A stretch of DNA of 64,000 nucleotides from Solea solea. Lineage: Eukaryota; Chordata; Actinopteri; Pleuronectiformes; Soleidae. Under the pieces are notes generated by a model, which was not told the origin of the DNA, searched no databases, and was given only the letters and a program-made list of their open reading frames with translations. Below are positions 1-13,457 of this stretch, one piece after another. The DNA lies in the NCBI RefSeq assembly GCF_958295425.1, contig NC_081142.1, positions 29,483,649 through 29,547,648 of the forward strand, in the 5' to 3' direction. Numbering within the stretch: position 1 is the first letter of the stretch; each line of letters begins with the position of its first letter. The position numbers and the translations under genes are program-made.

Positions 1-160
1 CAATGATTTCACTGTTTAAATGTGTTTTTCTATTTTTGTCTGTTTTTGTGCAATTCAGCTGGAATACGACTGTTTTCTGATTTTTTTTCATTTTTCTACT
101 GTCCCATAACATAAACCTCACAAATAAAGTTAACATCTTATAAGATATACTAAGTACCCT

Positions 161-907
161 CGTCGTTCCGCTCGTCTTGGGACCCCAAACGACATATGAA
201 ATATTCACACTCCTGCGACCTGTAGAAATGTAGTTCCTCCAAAACTTCCACTCTGGCCAAAGAGTCTAAGACTGTATAGAGTCTGACATGACCTGATTTT
301 CAGTTTTTGGACACAGGACTTTGGGCTTTTTTCCCCCGGGCCAAATACTGCCAAAAACACAGTCTGTAAAATTCAAACGTAAGAAAGGTGGGAAACTGTC
401 TTTTCTTCAATAATTCCTAAAGGCAATGAGCCCGGATGCTGATTTCTCCGTATGTGTATCAGGGACTCCTGGCTGATCCAGGGTGCTGAGTTTCAGATCT
501 GTGCAACCTTTGGAAAGGTCAAAGGTCAGCCACTGTGGTGTGTTTTTTGTAATAATTCCTAAAGGCATTGAGTCAGGAGTCTGATTTTTCCGTGTGTGTA
601 TAGGGACTAAGGCTGATCCAGGGTGCCGAGTTTCAGACCCGTGCAAGCTTTGGAAAGGTCAAAGGTCAGCCGTTCGGGTGTGTTTTTTGTAATAATTCCT
701 AAAGGCATTAAGCCAGGAGTCTGATTTTTCCGTATGTGTATCAGGGACTAAGGCTAATCCAGGGTGTCGAGTTTCAGACCCGTGCAACCTTTGGAAAGGT
801 CAAAGGTCAGCCGCTGTGGTGTGTTTTTTGTAATAATTCCTAAAGGCATTAAGCCAGGAGTCTGATTTTTCCGTATGTGTATCAGGGACTAAGGCTGATC
901 GAGGGTA
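161..907 (+). repeat. C-B composite 1 (747 bp)
   Basis: One C module is followed by B units and ends at CGAGGGTA (900-907). The C module carries the rare CCCGGGCCAAATACTGCC variant near 345, shared only with the composites at 11,935 and 53,541. Perfect DR1 motifs lie at 516-528 and 656-668. Confidence 0.9.
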
Positions 908-2194
908 TTTTAATCTTTTTTCTACTGTCCTATAATATGAAATGTACATCTTATAAGGTATATTGATGTACCCTCAGTGTTTAAATTTATATTGATTTCA
1001 CTGTTTGGATGTGTTTTTCTATTTGTGTCTGTTTTTGTACGCATTCAGCAGGGATACGGCTGTTTTCGCAATTTTTTTCATTTTTCTACTCTCCCATAAC
1101 ATAAACCTCACAAATAAAGTTAAAATCTTATAAGATATAGTTATATACCTTCAGTGTTTGATTTTGCAATGATTTCACTGTTTGGATGTGTTTTTCTATT
1201 TGTCTCTGTTTTTGTGTGCATTCAGCAGGGATACGGCTGTTTTCTGATTTTATTCATTTTTTTATTGTCCCATAACATAAACCTCACAAATAAAGTTAAC
1301 ATCTCATAAGATATAGTTATATACCTTCAGTGTTTGATTTTGCAATGATTTCACTGTTTGAATGTGTTTTTCTATTTTTGTCTGTTTTTGTGCGCATTCA
1401 GCTGGAATACGACTGTTTTCTGATTTTTTTTCATTTTTCTACTGTCCCATAACATAAACCTCACAAATAAAGTTAACATCTTATAAGATATACTAATGTA
1501 CCTTCGTCGTTCCGCTCGTCTTGGGACCCCAAACGACATATGAAATATTCACACTCCTGCGACCTGTAGAAATGTAGTTCCTCCAAAACTTCCACTCTGG
1601 CCAAAGAGTCTAAGACTGTATAGAGTCTTCAGTTTTTGGACACAGGACTGTGGGCTTTTTTCCCCCTGGCCAAAAAAAACTGCCAAAAACACAGTCTGTA
1701 AAATTCAAACTTAAGAAAGGTGGGAAACTGTCTTTTCTTCAATAATTCCTAAAGGCAATGAGCCCGGATGCTGATTTCTCCGTATGTGTATCAGGGACTC
1801 CTGGCTGATCCAGGGTGCTGAGTTTCAGATCTGTGCAACCTTTGGAAAGGTCAAAGGTCAGCCACTGTGGTGTATTTTTTGTAATAATTCCTAAAGGCAT
1901 TGAGTCAGGAGTCTGATTTTTCCGTATGTGTATCAGGGACTAAAGCTTATCCCGGTTGCCGAGTTTCAGACCTGTGCAACTTTCGAAAAAGGTCAATGGT
2001 TAGCCGTTCGGGTGTGTTTTTTGTAATAATTCCTAAAGGCATTTAGCCAGGAGTCTGATTTTTCTGTATGTGTATCAGGGACTAAGGCTAATCCAGGGTG
2101 CCGAGTTTCAGACCCGTGCAACCTTTGGAAAGGTCAAAGGTCAGCCGTTCGGGTGTGTTTTTTGTAATAATTCCTAAAGGCATTAAGCCAGGAG

Positions 2195-2369
2195 TCTGGC
2201 CAAAGAGTCTAAGACTGTATAGAGTCTGACATGACCTGATTTTCAGTTTTTGGACACAGGACTTTGGGCTTTTTTCCCCCTGGCCAAAAAAAACTGCCAA
2301 AAACACAGTCTGTAAAATTCAAACGTAAGAAAGGTGGGAAACTGTCTTTTCTTCAATAATTCCTAAAGG
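2195..2369 (+). repeat. Truncated C module fused into a B unit
   Basis: A B unit reads GGAGTCTG and then continues as C (GCCAAAGAGTCTAAG) instead of ATTTTTCCG. The shared bases TCTG at the switch point suggest unequal recombination or template switching between B and C. Confidence 0.8.
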
Positions 2370-2666
2370 CAATGAGCCCGGATGCTGATTTCTCCGTATG
2401 TGTATCAGGGACTCCTGGCTGATCCAGGGTGCTGAGTTTCAGATCTGTGCAACCTTTGGAAAGGTCAAAGGTCAGCCACTGTGGTGTATTTTTTGTAATA
2501 ATTCCTTAAGGCATTGAGTCAGGAGTCTGATTTTTCCGTATGTGTATCAGGGACTAAAGCTTATCCCGGTTGCCGAGTTTCAGACCCGTGCAACCTTTGG
2601 AAAGGTCAAAGGTCAGCCGTTCGGGTGTGTTTTTTGTAATAATTCCTAAAGGCATTAAGCCAGGAG

Positions 2667-2840
2667 TCTGGCCAAAGAGTCTAAGACTGTATAGAGTCTG
2701 ACATGACCTGATTTTCAGTTTTTGGACACAGGACTTTGGGCTTTTTTCCCCCTGGCCAAAAAAAACTGCCAAAAACACAGTCTGTAAAATTCAAACGTAA
2801 GAAAGGTGGGAAACTGTCTTTTCTTCAATAATTCCTAAAG
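2667..2840 (+). repeat. Truncated C module fused into a B unit
   Basis: This has the same B-to-C switch at GGAGTCTG/GCCAAAG as the copy 472 bp upstream. Together they form a local duplication of the chimeric segment inside composite 2. Confidence 0.8.
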
Positions 2841-4100
2841 GCAATGAGCCCGGATGCTGATTTTTCTGTATGTGTATCAGGGACTAAGGCTAATCCAGGG
2901 TGCCGAGTTTCAGACCCGTGCATCCTTTGGAAAGGTCAAAGGTCAGCCGTTCGGGTGTGTTTTTTGTAATAATTCCTAAAGGCATTAAGCCAGGAGTCTG
3001 ATTTTTCCGTATGTGTATCAGGAACTAAGGCTAATCCAGGGTGTCGAGTTTCAGACCCGTGCAACCTTTGGAAAGGTCAAAGGTCAGCCGTTCGGGTGTG
3101 TTTTTTGTAATAATTCCTAAAGGCATTGAGCCAGGAGTCTGATTTTTCCGTGTGTGTATCAGGGACTAAGGCTAATCTAGGGTGCCGAGTTTCAGACCTG
3201 TGTAACCTTCGGAAAGGTCAAAGGTCAGCCGTTTAGGTGTGTTTTTTGTAATAATTCCTAAAGGCATTAAGCCAGGAGTCTGATTTTTCCGTATGTGTAT
3301 CAGGGACTAAGGCTGATCGAGGGTATTTTAATCTTTTTTCTACTGTCCTATAATATGAAGTTAACATCTTATAAGGTATATTGATGTACCCTCAGTGTTT
3401 GAATTTATAATGATTTTACTGTTTGGATGTGTTTTTCTATTTGTGTCTGTTTTTGTGCGCATTCAGCAGGGATACGGCTGTTTTCGCAATTTTTTTCATT
3501 TTTCTACTGTCCCATAACATAAACCTCACAAATAAAGTTAAAATCTTATAAGATATAGTTATATACCTTCAGTGTTTGATTTTGCAATGATTTCACTGTT
3601 TGGATGTGTTTTTCTATTTGTCTCTGTTTTTGTGTGCATTCAGCAGGGATACGGCTGTTTTCTGATTTTTTTTCATTTTTCTACTGTCCCATAACATAAA
3701 CCTCACAAATAAATTTAACATCTTATAAGATATAGTTATATACCTTCAGTGTTTGATTTTGCAATGATTTCACTGTTTGAATGTGTTTTTCTATTTTTGT
3801 CTGTTTTTGTTTGCAGTAAGCTGGAATACGACTGTTTTCTGATTTTTTTTTCATTTTTCTACTGTCCCATAACATAAACCTCACAAATAAAGTTAACATC
3901 TTATAAGATATTCTTCGGTACCCTCAGTGTTTGATTTTGCAATAGTTTCACTGTTTGGATGTGTTTTTCTATTTGTGTCTGTTTTTGTGCGCATTCAGCT
4001 GGAATACGACTGTTTTCTGATTTCTTTTCATTTTCTACTGTCCCATAACATAAACCTCACAAATAAAGTTAACATCTTATAAGATATACTAATGTACCCT

Positions 4101-5889
4101 CGTCGTTCCGCTCGTCTTGGGACCCCAAACGACATATGAAATATTCACACTCCTGCGACCTGTAGAAATGTAGTTCCTCCAAAACTTCCACTCTGGCCAA
4201 AGAGTCTAAGACTGTATAGAGTCTGACATGACCTGATTTTCAGTTTTTGGACACAGGACTTTGGGCTTTTTTCCCCCTGGCCAAAAAAAACTGCCAAAAA
4301 CACAGTCTGTAAAATTCAAACGTAAGAAAGGTGGGAAACTGTCTTTTCTTCAATAATTCCTAAAGGCAATGAGCCCGGATGCTGATTTCTCCGTATGTGT
4401 ATCAGGGACTCCTGGCTGATCCAGGGTGCTGAGTTTCAGATCTGCGCAACCTTTGGAAAGGTCAAAGGTCAGCCACTGTGGTGTATTTTTTGTAATAATT
4501 CCTAAAGGCATTGAGTCAGGAGTCTGATTTTTCCGTATGTGTATCAGGGACTAAAGCTTATCCCGGTTGCCGAGTTTCAGACCTGTGCAACTTTCGGAAA
4601 AGGTCAATGGTTAGCCGTTCGGGTGTGTTTTTTGTAATAATTCCTAAAGGCATTAAGCCAGGAGTCTGATTTTTCTGTATGTGTATCAGGGACTAAGGCT
4701 AATCCAGGGTGCCAAGTTTCAGACCCGTGCAACCTTTGGAAAGGTCAAAGGTCAACCGTTCGGGTGTGTTTTTTGTAATAATTCCTAAAGGCATTAAGCC
4801 AGGAGTCTGGCCAAAGAGTCTAAGACTGTATAGAGTCTGACATGACCTGATTTTCAGTTTTTGGACACAGGACTTTGGGCTTTTTTCCCCCTGGCCAAAA
4901 AAAACTGCCAAAAACACAGTCTGTAAAATTCAAACGTAAGAAAGGTGGGAAACTGTCTTTTCTTCAATAATTCCTAAAGGCAATGAGCCCGGATGCTGAT
5001 TTCTCCGTATGTGTATCAGGGACTCCTGGCTGATCCAGGGTGCTGAGTTTCAGATCTGTGCAACCTTTGGAAAGGTCAAAGGTCAGCCACTGTGGTGTAT
5101 TTTTTGTAATAATTCCTAAAGGCATTGAGTCAGGAGTCTGATTTTTCCGTATGTGTATCAGGGACTAAAGCTTATCCCGGTTGCCGAGTTTCAGACCTGT
5201 GCAACTTTCGAAAAAGGTCAATGGTTAGCCGTTCGGGTGTGTTTTTTGTAATAATTCCTAAAGGCATTGAGCCAGGAGTCTGATTTTTCCGTGTGTGTAT
5301 AGGGACTAAGGCTGATCCAGGGTGCCGAGTTTCAGACCTGTGCAACCTTCGGAAAGGTCAATGGTCAGCCGTTCGGGTGTGTTTTTTGTAATAATTCCTA
5401 AAGGCATTTAGCCAGGAGTCTGATTTTTCTGTATGTGTATCAGGGACTAAGGCTAATCCAGGGTGTCGAGTTTCAGACCCGTGCAACCTTTGGAAAGGTC
5501 AAAGGTCAGCCGTTCGGGTGTGTTTTTTGTAATAATTCCTAAAGGCATTAAGCCAGGAGTCTGATTTTTCCGTATGTGTATCAGGGACTAAGGCTAATCC
5601 AGGGTGTCGAGTTTCAGACCCGTGCAACCTTTGGAAAGGTCAAAGGTCAGCCGTTCGGGTGTGTTTTTTGTAATAATTCCTAAAGGCATTGAGCCAGGAG
5701 TCTGATTTTTCCGTGTGTGTATCAGGGACTAAGGCTAATCTAGGGTGCCGAGTTTCAGACCTGTGTAACCTTCGGAAAGGTCAAAGGTCAGCCGTTTAGG
5801 TGTGTTTTTTTGTAATAATTCCTAAAGGCATTAAGCCAGGAGTCTGATTTTTCCGTATGTGTATCAGGGACTAAGGCTGATCGAGGGTA
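4101..5889 (+). repeat. C-B composite 3 (1,789 bp)
   Basis: The block starts after TACCCT and ends at CGAGGGTA (5882-5889). It holds one full C, one truncated C (from about 4806) and many B units. It begins a higher-order repeat of 2,741 bp to the next composite. Confidence 0.9.
4806..4980 (+). repeat. Truncated C module fused into a B unit
   Basis: The chimeric B-C junction is the same as at 2195, 2667, 7547 and 10,253. The shared breakpoint indicates one founding event later copied by array expansion. Confidence 0.8.
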
Positions 5890-6841
5890 TTTTAATCTTT
5901 TTTCTACTGTCCTATAATATGAAGTTAACATCTTATAAGGTATATTGATGTACCCTCAGTGTTTGAAATTATAATGATTTTACTGTTTGGATGTGTTTTT
6001 CTATTTGTGTCTGTTTTTGTGCGCATTCAGCAGGGATACGGCTGTTTTCGCAATTTTTTTCATTTTTCTACTGTCCCATAACATAAACCTCACAAATAAA
6101 GTTAAAATCTTATAAGATATAGTTATATACCTTCAGTGTTTGATTTTGCAATGATTTCACTGTTTGGATGTGTTTTTCTATTTGTCTCTGTTTTTGTGTG
6201 CATTCAGCAGGGATACGGCTGTTTTCTGATTTTTTTTCATTTTTCTACTGTCCCATAACATAAACCTCACAAATAAAGTTAAAATCTTATAAGATATAGT
6301 TATATACCTTCAGTGTTTGATTTTGCAATGATTTCACGGTTTGGATGTGTTTTTCTATTTGTCTCTGTTTTTGTGTGCATTCAGCAGGGATACGGCTGTT
6401 TTCTGATTTTTTTTCATTTTTCTACTGTCCCATAACATAAACCTCACAAATAAATTTAACATCTTATAAGATATAGTTATATACCTTCAGTGTTTGATTT
6501 TGCAATGATTTCACTGTTTGAATGTGTTTTTCTATTTTTGTCTGTTTTTGTTTGCAGTAAGCTGGAATACGACTGTTTTCTGATTTTTTTTTCATTTTTC
6601 TACTGTCCCATAACATAAACCTCACAAATAAAGTTAACATCTTATAAGATATTCTTCGGTACCCTCAGTGTTTGATTTTGCAATAGTTTCACTGTTTGGA
6701 TGTGTTTTTCTATTTGTGTCTGTTTTTGTGCGCATTCAGCTGGAATACGACTGTTTTCTGATTTCTTTTCATTTTCTACTGTCCCATAACATAAACCTCA
6801 CAAATAAAGTTAACATCTTATAAGATATACTAATGTACCCT

Positions 6842-8630
6842 CGTCGTTCCGCTCGTCTTGGGACCCCAAACGACATATGAAATATTCACACTCCTGCGAC
6901 CTGTAGAAATGTAGTTCCTCCAAAACTTCCACTCTGGCCAAAGAGTCTAAGACTGTATAGAGTCTGACATGACCTGATTTTCAGTTATTGGACACAGGAC
7001 TTTGGGCTTTTTTCCCCCTGGCCAAAAAAAACTGCCAAAAACACAGTCTGTAAAATTCAAACGTAAGAAAGGTGGGAAACTGTCTTTTCTTCAATAATTC
7101 CTAAAGGCAATGAGCCCGGATGCTGATTTCTCCGTATGTGTATCAGGGACTCCTGGCTGATCCAGGGTGCTGAGTTTCAGATCTGTGCAACCTTTGGAAA
7201 GGTCAAAGGTCAGCCACTGTGGTGTATTTTTTGTAATAATTCCTAAAGGCATTGAGTCAGGAGTCTGATTTTTCCGTATGTGTATCAGGGACTAAAGCTT
7301 ATCCCGGTTGCCGAGTTTCAGACCTGTGCAACTTTCGGAAAAGGTCAATGGTTAGCCGTTCGGGTGTGTTTTTTGTAATAATTCCTAAAGGCATTAAGCC
7401 AGGAGTCTGATTTTTCTGTATGTGTATCAGGGACTAAGGCTAATCCAGGGTGCCGAGTTTCAGACCCGTGCAACCTTTGGAAAGGTCAAAGGTCAGCCGT
7501 TCGGGTGTGTTTTTTGTAATAATTCCTAAAGGCATTAAGCCAGGAGTCTGGCCAAAGAGTCTAAGACTGTATAGAGTCTGACATGACCTGATTTTCAGTT
7601 TTTGGACACAGGACTTTGGGCTTTTTTCCCCTTGGCCAAAAAAAACTGCCAAAAACACAGTCTGTAAAATTCAAACGTAAGAAAGGTGGGAAACTGTCTT
7701 TTCTTCAATAATTCCTAAAGGCAATGAGCCCGGATGCTGATTTCTCCGTATGTGTATCAGGGACTCCTGGCTGATCCAGGGTGCTGAGTTTCAGATCTGT
7801 GCAACCTTTGGAAAGGTCAAAGGTCAGCCACTGTGGTGTATTTTTTGTAATAATTCCTAAAGGCATTGAGTCAGGAGTCTGATTTTTCCGTATGTGTATC
7901 AGGGACTAAAGCTTATCCCGGTTGCCGAGTTTCAGACCTGTGCAACTTTCGAAAACGGTCAATGGTTAGCCGTTCGGGTGTGTTTTTTGTAATAATTCCT
8001 AAAGGCATTGAGCCAGGAGTCTGATTTTTCCGTGTGTGTATAGGGACTAAGGCTGATCCAGGGTGCCGAGTTTCAGACCTGTGCAACCTTCGGAAAGGTC
8101 AATGGTCAGCCGTTCGGGTGTGTTTTTTGTAATAATTCCTAAAGGCATTTAGCCAGGAGTCTGATTTTTCTGTATGTGTATCAGGGACTAAGGCTAATCC
8201 AGGGTGCCGAGTTTCAGACCCGTGCAACCTTTGGAAAGGTCAAAGGTCAGCCGTTCGGGTGTGTTTTTTGTAATAATTCCTAAAGGCATTAAGCCAGGAG
8301 TCTGATTTTTCCGTATGTGTATCAGGGACTAAGGCTAATCCAGGGTGTCGAGTTTCAGACCCGTGCAACCTTTGGAAAGGTCAAAGGTCAGCCGTTCGGG
8401 TGTGTTTTTTGTAATAATTCCTAAAGGCATTGAGCCAGGAGTCTGATTTTTCTGTGTGTGTATCAGGGACTAAGGCTAATCTAGGGTGCCGAGTTTCAGA
8501 CCTGTGTAACCTTCGGAAAGGTCAAAGGTCAGCCGTTTAGGTGTGTTTTTTTGTAATAATTCCTAAAGGCATTAAGCCAGGAGTCTGATTTTTCCGTATG
8601 TGTATCAGGGACTAAGGCTGATCGAGGGTA
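6842..8630 (+). repeat. C-B composite 4 (1,789 bp)
   Basis: It has the same length as composite 3 and differs by scattered substitutions (for example TTATTGGACAC for TTTTTGGACAC near 6985). It ends at CGAGGGTA (8623-8630). Confidence 0.9.
7547..7720 (+). repeat. Truncated C module fused into a B unit
   Basis: This is the copy of the shared chimeric B-C junction inside composite 4. It carries the CCCCTTGGCC variant also seen near 10,335. Confidence 0.8.
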
Positions 8631-9405
8631 TTTTAATCTTTTTTCTACTGTCCTATAATATGAAGTTAACATCTTATAAGGTATATTGATGTACCCTCAG
8701 TGTTTGAATTTATAATGATTTTACTGTTTGGATGTGTTTTTCTATTTGTGTCTGTTTTTGTGCGCATTCAGCAGGGATACGGCTGTTTTCGCAATTTTTT
8801 TCATTTTTCTACTGTCCCATAACATAAACCTCACAAATAAAGTTAAAATCTTATAAGATATAGTTATATACCTTCAGTGTTTGATTTTGCAATGATTTCA
8901 CTGTTTGGATGTGTTTTTCTATTTGTCTCTGTTTTTGTGTGCATTCAGCAGGGATACGGCTGTTTTCTGATTTTTTTTCATTTTTCTACTGTCCCATAAC
9001 ATAAACCTCACAAATAAATTTAACATCTTATAAGATATAGTTATATACCTTCAGTGTTTGATTTTGCAATGATTTCACTGTTTGAATGTGTTTTTCTATT
9101 TTTGTCTGTTTTTGTTTGCAGTAAGCTGGAATACGACTGTTTTCTGATTTTTTTTTCATTTTTCTACTGTCCCATAACATAAACCTCACAAATAAAGTTA
9201 ACATCTTATAAGATATTCCTCGGTACCCTCAGTGTTTGATTTTGCAATAGTTTCACTGTTTGGATGTGTTTTTCTATTTGTGTCTGTTTTTGTGCGCATT
9301 CAGCTGGAATACGACTGTTTTCTGATTTTTTTTCATTTTCTACTGTCCCATAACATAAACCTCACAAATAAAGTTAACATCTTATAAGATATACTAATGT
9401 ACCCT

Positions 9406-11336
9406 CGTCGTTCCGCTCGTCTTGGGACCCCAAACGACATATGAAATATTCACACTCCTGCGACCTGTAGAAATGTAGTTCCTCCAAAACTTCCACTCTG
9501 GCCAAAGAGTCTAAGACTGTATAGAGTCTGACATGACCTGATTTTCAGTTATTGGACACAGGACTTTGGGCTATTTTCCCCCTGGCCAAAAAAAACTGCC
9601 AAAAACACAGTCTGTAAAATTCAAACGTAAGAAAGGTGGGAAACTGTCTTTTCTTCAATAATTCCTAAAGGCAATGAGCCCGGATGCTGATTTCTCCGTT
9701 TGTGTATCAGGGACTCCTGGCTGATCCAGGGTGCTGAGTTTCAGATCTGTGCAACCTTTGGAAAGGTCAAAGGTCAGCCACTGTGGTGTATTTTTTGTAA
9801 TACTTCCTAAAGGCATTGAGTCAGGAGTCTGATTTTTCCGTATGTGTATCAGGGACTAAAGCTTATCCCGGTTGCCGAGTTTCAGACCTGTGCAACTTTC
9901 GGAAAAGGTCAATGGTTAGCCGTTCGGGTGTGTTTTTTGTAATAATTCCTAAAGGCATTAAGCCAGGAGTCTGATTTTTCCGTATGTGTATCAGGGACTA
10001 AAGCTTATCCCGGTTGCCGAGTTTCAGACCTGTGCAACTTTCGGAAAAGGTCAATGGTTAGCCGTTCGGGTGTGTTTTTTGTAATAATTCCTAAAGGCAT
10101 TAAGCCAGGAGTCTGATTTTTCTGTATGTGTATCAGGGACTAAGGCTAATCCAGGGTGCCGAGTTTCAGACCCGTGCAACCTTTGGAAAGGTCAAAGGTC
10201 AGCCGTTCGGGTGTGTTTTTTGTAATAATTCCTAAAGGCATTAAGCCAGGAGTCTGGCCAAAGAGTCTAAGACTGTATAGAGTCTGACATGACCTGATTT
10301 TCAGTTTTTGGACACAGGACTTTGGGCTTTTTTCCCCTTGGCCAAAAAAAACTGCCAAAAACACAGTCTGTAAAATTCAAACGTAAGAAAGGTGGGAAAC
10401 TGTCTTTTCTTCAATAATTCCTAAAGGCAATGAGCCCGGATGCTGATTTCTCCGTATGTGTATCAGGGACTCCTGGCTGATCCAGGGTGCTGAGTTTCAG
10501 ATCTGTGCAACCTTTGGAAAGGTCAAAGGTCAGCCACTGTGGTGTATTTTTTGTAATAATTCCTAAAGGCATTGAGTCAGGAGTCTGATTTTTCCGTATG
10601 TGTATCAGGGACTAAAGCTTATCCCGGTTGCCGAGTTTCAGACCTGTGCAACTTTCGAAAACGGTCAATGGTTAGCCGTTCGGGTGTGTTTTTTGTAATA
10701 ATTCCTAAAGGCATTGAGCCAGGAGTCTGATTTTTCCGTGTGTGTATAGGGACTAAGGCTGATCCAGGGTGCCGAGTTTCAGACCTGTGCAACCTTCGGA
10801 AAGGTCAATGGTCAGCCGTTCGGGTGTGTTTTTTGTAATAATTCCTAAAGGCATTTAGCCAGGAGTCTGATTTTTCTGTATGTGTATCAGGGACTAAGGC
10901 TAATCCAGGGTGCCGAGTTTCAGACCCGTGCAACCTTTGGAAAGGTCAAAGGTCAGCCGTTCGGGTGTGTTTTTTGTAATAATTCCTAAAGGCATTAAGC
11001 CAGGAGTCTGATTTTTCCGTATGTGTATCAGGGACTAAGGCTAATCCAGGGTGTCGAGTTTCAGACCCGTGCAACCTTTGGAAAGGTCAAAGGTCAGCCG
11101 TTCGGGTGTGTTTTTTGTAATAATTCCTAAAGGCATTGAGCCAGGAGTCTGATTTTTCCGTGTGTGTATCAGGGACTAAGGCTAATCTAGGGTGCCGAGT
11201 TTCAGACCTGTGTAACCTTCGGAAAGGTCAAAGGTCAGCCGTTTAGGTGTGTTTTTTTGTAATAATTCCTAAAGGCATTAAGCCAGGAGTCTGATTTTTC
11301 CGTATGTGTATCAGGGACTAAGGCTGATCGAGGGTA
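9406..11336 (+). repeat. C-B composite 5 (1,931 bp)
   Basis: It is longer than composites 3 and 4 by 142 bp, which matches one extra B unit. It shares the TTATTGGACAC variant with composite 4, so these two are close relatives. Confidence 0.9.
10253..10428 (+). repeat. Truncated C module fused into a B unit
   Basis: This is the last of five chimeric B-C junctions. None is seen in composites from 11,935 onward. Confidence 0.8.
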
Positions 11337-11934
11337 TTTTAATCTTTTTTCTACTGTCCTATAATATGAAGTTAACATCTTATAAGGTATATTGATGTAC
11401 CCTCAGTGTTTGAATTTATAATGATTTTACTGTTTGGATGTGTTTTTCTATTTGTGTCTGTTTTTGTGCGCATTCAGCAGGGATACGGCTGTTTTCGCAA
11501 TTTTTTTCATTTTTCTACTGTCCCATAACATAAACCTCACAAATAAAGTTAAAATCTTATAAGATATAGTTATATACCTTCAGTGTTTGATTTTGCAATG
11601 ATTTCACTGTTTGGATGTGTTTTTCTATTTGTCTCTGTTTTTGTGTGCATTCAGCAGGGATACGGCTGTTTTCTGATTTTTTTTCATTTTTCTACTGTCC
11701 CATAACATAAACCTCACAAATAAATTTAACATCTTATAAGATATAGTTATATACCTTCAGTGTTTGATTTTGCAATGATTTCACTGTTTGAATGTGTTTT
11801 TCTATTTTTGTCTGTTTTTGTGCGCATTCAGCTGGAATACGACTGTTTTCTGATTTTTTTTCATTTTTCTACTGTCCCATAACATAAACCTCACAAATAA
11901 AGTTAACATCTTATAAGATATACTAATGTACCCT

Positions 11935-12682
11935 CGTCGTTCCGCTCGTCTTGGGACCCCAAACGACATATGAAATATTCACACTCCTGCGACCTGTAGA
12001 AATGTAGTTCCTCCAAAACTTCCACTCTGGCCAAAGAGTCTAAGACTGTATAGAGTCTGACATGACCTGATTTTCAGTTTTTGGACACAGGACTTTGGGC
12101 TTTTTTCCCCCGGGCCAAATACTGCCAAAAACACAGTCTGTAAAATTCAAACGTAAGAAAGGTGGGAAACTGTCTTTTCTTCAATAATTCCTAAAGGCAA
12201 TGAGCCCGGATGCTGATTTCTCCGTATGTGTATCAGGGACTCCTGGCTGATCCAGGGTGCCGAGTTTCAGACCCGTGCAACCTTTGGAAAGGTCAAAGGT
12301 CAGCCGCTGTGGTGTGTTTTTTGTAATAATTCCTAAAGGCATTGAGCCAGGAGTCTGATTTTTCCGTGTGTGTATAGGGACTAAGGCTGATCCAGGGTGC
12401 CGAGTTTCAGACCTGTGCAACCTTCGGAAAGGTCAATGGTCAGCCGTTCGGGTGTGTTTTTTGTAATAATTCCTAAAGGCATCGAGCCAGGAGTCTGATT
12501 TTTCCGTATGTGTATCAGGGACTAAGGCTAATCTAGGGTGCCGAGTTTCAGACCTGTGTAACCTTCGGAAAGGTCAAAGGTCAGCCGTTCGGGTGTGTTT
12601 TTTGTAATAATTCCTAAAGGCATTAAGCCAGGAGTCTGATTTTTCCGTATGTGTATCTAGGGACTAAGGCTGATCGAGGGTA
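11935..12682 (+). repeat. C-B composite 6 (748 bp)
   Basis: It carries the CCCGGGCCAAATACTGCC variant, as do composites 1 and 21. It marks the switch from the chimera-bearing higher-order repeat on its left to the 2,470-bp repeat on its right. Confidence 0.9.
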
Positions 12683-13457
12683 TTTTAATCTTTTTTCTAC
12701 TGTCCTATAATATGAAGTTAACATCTTATAAGGTATATTGATGTACCCTCAGTGTTTAAATTTATATTGATTTCACTGTTTGGATGTGTTTTTCTATTTG
12801 TGTCTGTTTTTGTGCGCATTCAGCAGGGATACGGCTGTTTTCGCAATTTTTTTCATTTTTCTACTGTCCCATAACATAAACCTCACAAATAAAGTTAGAA
12901 TCTTATAAGATATAGTTATATACCTTCAGTGTTTGATTTTGCAATGATTTCACTGTTTGAATGTGTTTTTCTATTTTTGTCTGTTTTTGTGCGCATTCAG
13001 CTGGAATACGACTGTTTTCTGATTTTTTTTTCATTTTTCTACTGTCCCATAACATAAACCTCAGAAATAAAGTTAACATCTTATAAGATATTGTTATATA
13101 CCTTCAGTGTTTGATTTTGCAATGATTTCACTGTTTGAATGTGTTTTTCTATTTTTGTCTGTTTTTGTGCGCATTCAGTTGGAATACGACTGTTTTCTGA
13201 TTTTTTTTCATTTTTCTACTGTCCCATAACATAAACCTCACAAATAAAGTTAACATCTAATAAGATATTCTTCGGTACCCTCAGTGTTTGATTTTGCAAT
13301 GATTTCACTGTTTGGATGTGTTTTTCTATTTGTGTCTGTTTTTGTGAGCATTCAGCTGGAATACGACTGTTTTCTGATTTTTTTTCATTTTCTACTGTCC
13401 CATAACATAAACCTCACAAATAAAGTTAACATCTTATAAGATATACTAATGTACCCT

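Larger units (their letters stand above)
1505..3325 (+). repeat. C-B composite 2 (1,821 bp)
   Basis: The A-C junction reads TACCTTCG, a one-base variant. The C module has the 15-bp deletion that turns GAGTCTGACATGACCTG into GAGTCTTCAG. Two secondary truncated C modules (from about 2195 and about 2667) are fused into B units inside the block. Confidence 0.9.
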
